DNA of 22,895 nt from a virus, in IMG/VR virus record IMGVR_UViG_3300021440_000125, positions 1-22,895 of that record. The stretch is one strand, 5' to 3'. Numbering within the stretch: position 1 is the stretch's first letter; each line of letters opens with the position of its first letter. Under the pieces are notes generated by a model. That model was given only the letters and a program-made list of their open reading frames with translations. It did not search any database and was not told where the DNA came from. Of the stretch, positions 21,248-22,895 are shown one piece after another. Made by a program: the position numbers and the translations under genes.

Positions 21248-22654
21248 TCATACTCCTTTGGATTGACGGTATTGCTTGACTGCGTTTCGCAGCCCTGCTT
21301 GGGTTGCGGCTTTCTCGTCGAGGGCCAATGCTTGTGCTTGGTCGAGGGTGCTCTGCATCAGGATGCGGTGGCACATGACCGGTGCCCCTTGACCTTGGCG
21401 GCGCACCCGAGCGTTGAACTGCTCGTACAGGTCCAGCGACCAGTTGAGGCCATACCATACGAGGATATGGCCGTTTTTCTGGAGGCCGTCGATACCGTGG
21501 CCCATCGACGCCGGGTGGCCGATCATCAGTTGGCAGTCGCCAGTTTTCCAGCGGTGCATGGCATTTGTGAGCGCAGCCTCGCTCTTGCACTCAGTCAGGT
21601 TGATCGGGCGCAGATCTTTGAACCGGGTCATGATCCGTTCGGCATCGCTGCGGTAGGCGTAGGCGCACAGGATCGGTGAACCTTGGGCTTCGTCGATGAT
21701 GTCCTCAAGGGCGTCCAGCTTCATGTCATGCACCGGCTCCCACAGTGGCATCCCGGCAACCGGGTACATGGCTCCGTTAGAGAACTGCAAACACTTGTTG
21801 GTCAGGGTCGCCTGGTTGAACGCCTCGATCTCCTTACCGCTGTCGAGCACCATGAAGAACTCTTTTTCCAGCCTGTCGTACTTGGCCCGCAGATCGTCGG
21901 GCATCTCGATCTCGATGTTGTTGACGATCAGGTCAGGCAGCGGGTTGTAGTCCTCAGCCGACATCTCCAGCGTGATGTCGCCGATCAGCTTCTTGATTGT
22001 GTCCTCAGTGTCCTCGTAGGGCACTTCCTTGTACGGCCCAACCTTGCGGTAAAACCGGGTACGGAACGCCGTCTTGCTGGTGCCCAGACGATCGCCACGG
22101 TCCACCACGAGGAACTGCCCGTGGAGGTCCTTGTAACCATTGCTGGCCGGGGTGCCAGTGAGGCCAGTGGTCCAGTCGAACTGGTCAGCGATTTTGCGAA
22201 ACGCCTTGACCCGGTTCGTGGCGCTATTCTTCATCTTGCTGATCTCGTCCCAGACGATCCCGTTAAACGGCATCGGGCGATCCTTCTTGATGAAATAGGT
22301 CTGTAAGGTCTCAGCAAGCCAGCCAAGATTCTCGTAGTTCACCATGTACACGTCAGCAGGGCGTAGCAAGGCGCGGGTGCGCTGGTCCTTGGTGCCCGCG
22401 ACCATGCTGAAGCGCAGGTGCTTGGTGTGCTCCCACTTCACAGCCTCCTGGCGCCAGACCAGCCGGATAACCCGGATCGGGGCGACGATGACCACGCCAC
22501 GCAGAAAGCCGGTGTTGACCAAATGCGCGAGGCTGGTCAGCGTGATGATGGTCTTTCCCAAGCCCATGTCCAACCACAGCATCGAGTTGGGGCGGGTACA
22601 CTGGAAATTGACCGCCTTCTTCTGATAGCCGTGGAGTAGGTCAGGGGTTAGCAT
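21248..22654 (-). CDS. SNF2/superfamily 2 DNA helicase
   Basis: This 468-residue protein has an SNF2-like ATPase core: Q-motif region LLHGYQKKAV, Walker A MGLGKT (residues 30-35), motif Ia VVIVAPIRVIRLVW, motif II WDEISKMKN (135-143; DEIS in place of the usual DEAH), motif III TGLTGTPASNG (about 163), motif V GHPASMGHGIDGLQ and motif VI QFNARVRRQGQ near residue 415. It probably remodels DNA in replication or recombination; it is shorter than cellular SNF2 proteins, as is normal in phages. I choose the ATG at 22654, overlapping the micro-gene stop by seven bases. A GTG at 22666 would add four residues. It overlaps the MazG-like gene at the other end and follows a VRR-NUC nuclease, a usual pairing. 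Confidence 0.88.
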   Translation of the reverse strand: MLTPDLLHGYQKKAVNFQCTRPNSMLWLDMGLGKTIITLTSLAHLVNTGFLRGVVIVAPIRVIRLVWRQEAVKWEHTKHLRFSMVAGTKDQRTRALLRPADVYMVNYENLGWLAETLQTYFIKKDRPMPFNGIVWDEISKMKNSATNRVKAFRKIADQFDWTTGLTGTPASNGYKDLHGQFLVVDRGDRLGTSKTAFRTRFYRKVGPYKEVPYEDTEDTIKKLIGDITLEMSAEDYNPLPDLIVNNIEIEMPDDLRAKYDRLEKEFFMVLDSGKEIEAFNQATLTNKCLQFSNGAMYPVAGMPLWEPVHDMKLDALEDIIDEAQGSPILCAYAYRSDAERIMTRFKDLRPINLTECKSEAALTNAMHRWKTGDCQLMIGHPASMGHGIDGLQKNGHILVWYGLNWSLDLYEQFNARVRRQGQGAPVMCHRILMQSTLDQAQALALDEKAATQAGLRNAVKQYRQSKGV

Positions 22655-22773
22655 TGCCCACCCCACTGTGCAGCCATAGCATCAGCGATGCCTTGGTAAG
22701 TTGTGCTGCGGAGCTTCCATCGGTCTGGTGATGGAGGCATCTTGTGGATGCGGGCCGCCAATACTTTCAGCAT
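22648..22773 (-). CDS. 41-residue micro-gene between nuclease and helicase
   Basis: This small ORF (MLKVLAARIHKMPPSPDRWK, then LRSTTYQGIADAMAAQWGGQ and C) starts at an ATG overlapping the VRR-NUC stop by seven bases (ATGCTGA) and ends overlapping the helicase ATG by seven bases (ATGCTAA). The matching junctions on both sides make a real gene more likely than chance. A GATGGG stretch just upstream is only a weak ribosome site. I do not recognise the family. It lacks cysteine clusters or membrane segments and may be a basic helical cofactor of the helicase. Confidence 0.5.
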   Translation of the reverse strand: MLKVLAARIHKMPPSPDRWKLRSTTYQGIADAMAAQWGGQC

Positions 22774-22895
22774 CCCATCACCATTAGATCGACCATTGCT
22801 TTGCCGTCGTCCACGTTGTCCACCACGAACAAGGACACCTTGTGCTGGCGCAACCTATCGTGTTCACGCTCCTGCGCTGGTGTGGGCTTCTGCCC
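22767..22895 (-). CDS. VRR-NUC nuclease, C-terminal end (partial)
   Basis: The window holds 42 codons and the TGA at 22767. The segment GQKPTPAQEREHDRLRQHKV followed by SLFVVDNVDDGKAMVDLMVM matches the C-terminal part of small phage VRR-NUC proteins: the Gln-Lys-Pro-x-x-x-Gln helix, and the strand with a terminal VVD. Small stand-alone VRR-NUC domains are metal-dependent nucleases that act on branched or nicked DNA and commonly precede SNF2-type helicases in phage genomes. The catalytic residues, which lie earlier in the domain, are outside the window. Confidence 0.75.
   Translation of the reverse strand, partial: GQKPTPAQEREHDRLRQHKVSLFVVDNVDDGKAMVDLMVMGC

Noticed and set aside
20811-21590. 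259-codon version of the MazG-like gene
   Set aside because: The extra 114 residues lie inside the helicase gene and are Pro/Arg-rich noise; the family start with a good ribosome site is at 21245.
1-22895. tRNA genes, insertion sequences, integrase or attachment sites
   Set aside because: No cloverleaf-like sequence, transposase or terminal inverted repeat was seen by reading; a covariance-model search would settle the tRNA question.

Overview
The window is part of the genome of a tailed phage (or prophage) with a short, P22-type tail. Genes are packed almost end to end, most junctions overlap by 1 to 8 bases, and no rRNA, tRNA, integrase or host gene is visible. Several small proteins (a Cys-rich membrane protein, an NrdR-like zinc ribbon, Imm5-like Ala-rich proteins) recall phages of Betaproteobacteria and fresh water, so I infer a proteobacterial host, without proof.

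Layout, plus strand: positions 1-1380 hold a tandem array of Imm5-like, alanine-rich genes (the tail of one copy, then two complete copies). It is followed without a gap by a GroES-like co-chaperonin (1377-1625) and a P22-type portal protein (1622-3808). A receptor-binding block comes next: a pectate-lyase-fold tailspike, a 496-residue beta-rich protein and a small virion protein (3885-7628). Then come scaffold (7683-8483), coat (8499-9707), a putative decoration protein and a small acidic-tailed protein, separated by two TTCG-loop hairpins. The next block follows P22 order: gp4-like tail accessory factor, gp10-like tail hub, a needle-like coiled-coil protein, two small proteins (one cupin-like, at the gp14 position), and three ejection proteins resembling gp7, gp20 and gp16 (10458-18378). 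A lysis block closes the strand (18384-19352): small coiled-coil/membrane protein, M15 endopeptidase and 3-TM holin.

Layout, minus strand: from the right edge leftward lie the end of a VRR-NUC nuclease, a 41-residue micro-gene, an SNF2-type helicase, a MazG-like pyrophosphohydrolase, a short intergenic region with a palindrome and possible promoter, an Nmad5-like protein, a 69-residue protein, a winged-HTH protein, an NrdR-like zinc ribbon and a Cys-rich membrane protein. This looks like a DNA metabolism and regulation operon. It meets the late operon tail to tail, with a 22-base overlap of coding sequence.

The late operon builds the virion: portal, scaffold and coat form the head, gp4/gp10/needle close it, the tailspike binds the host, the ejection proteins carry DNA into the cell and the lysis genes release progeny. 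The least explained parts are the Imm5-like array fused by overlap to groES and portal, the dual-coded stretch at 19437-19543, and possible ribosome-site hairpins before the tailspike and scaffold genes. There is no gene-free stretch longer than 80 bases.
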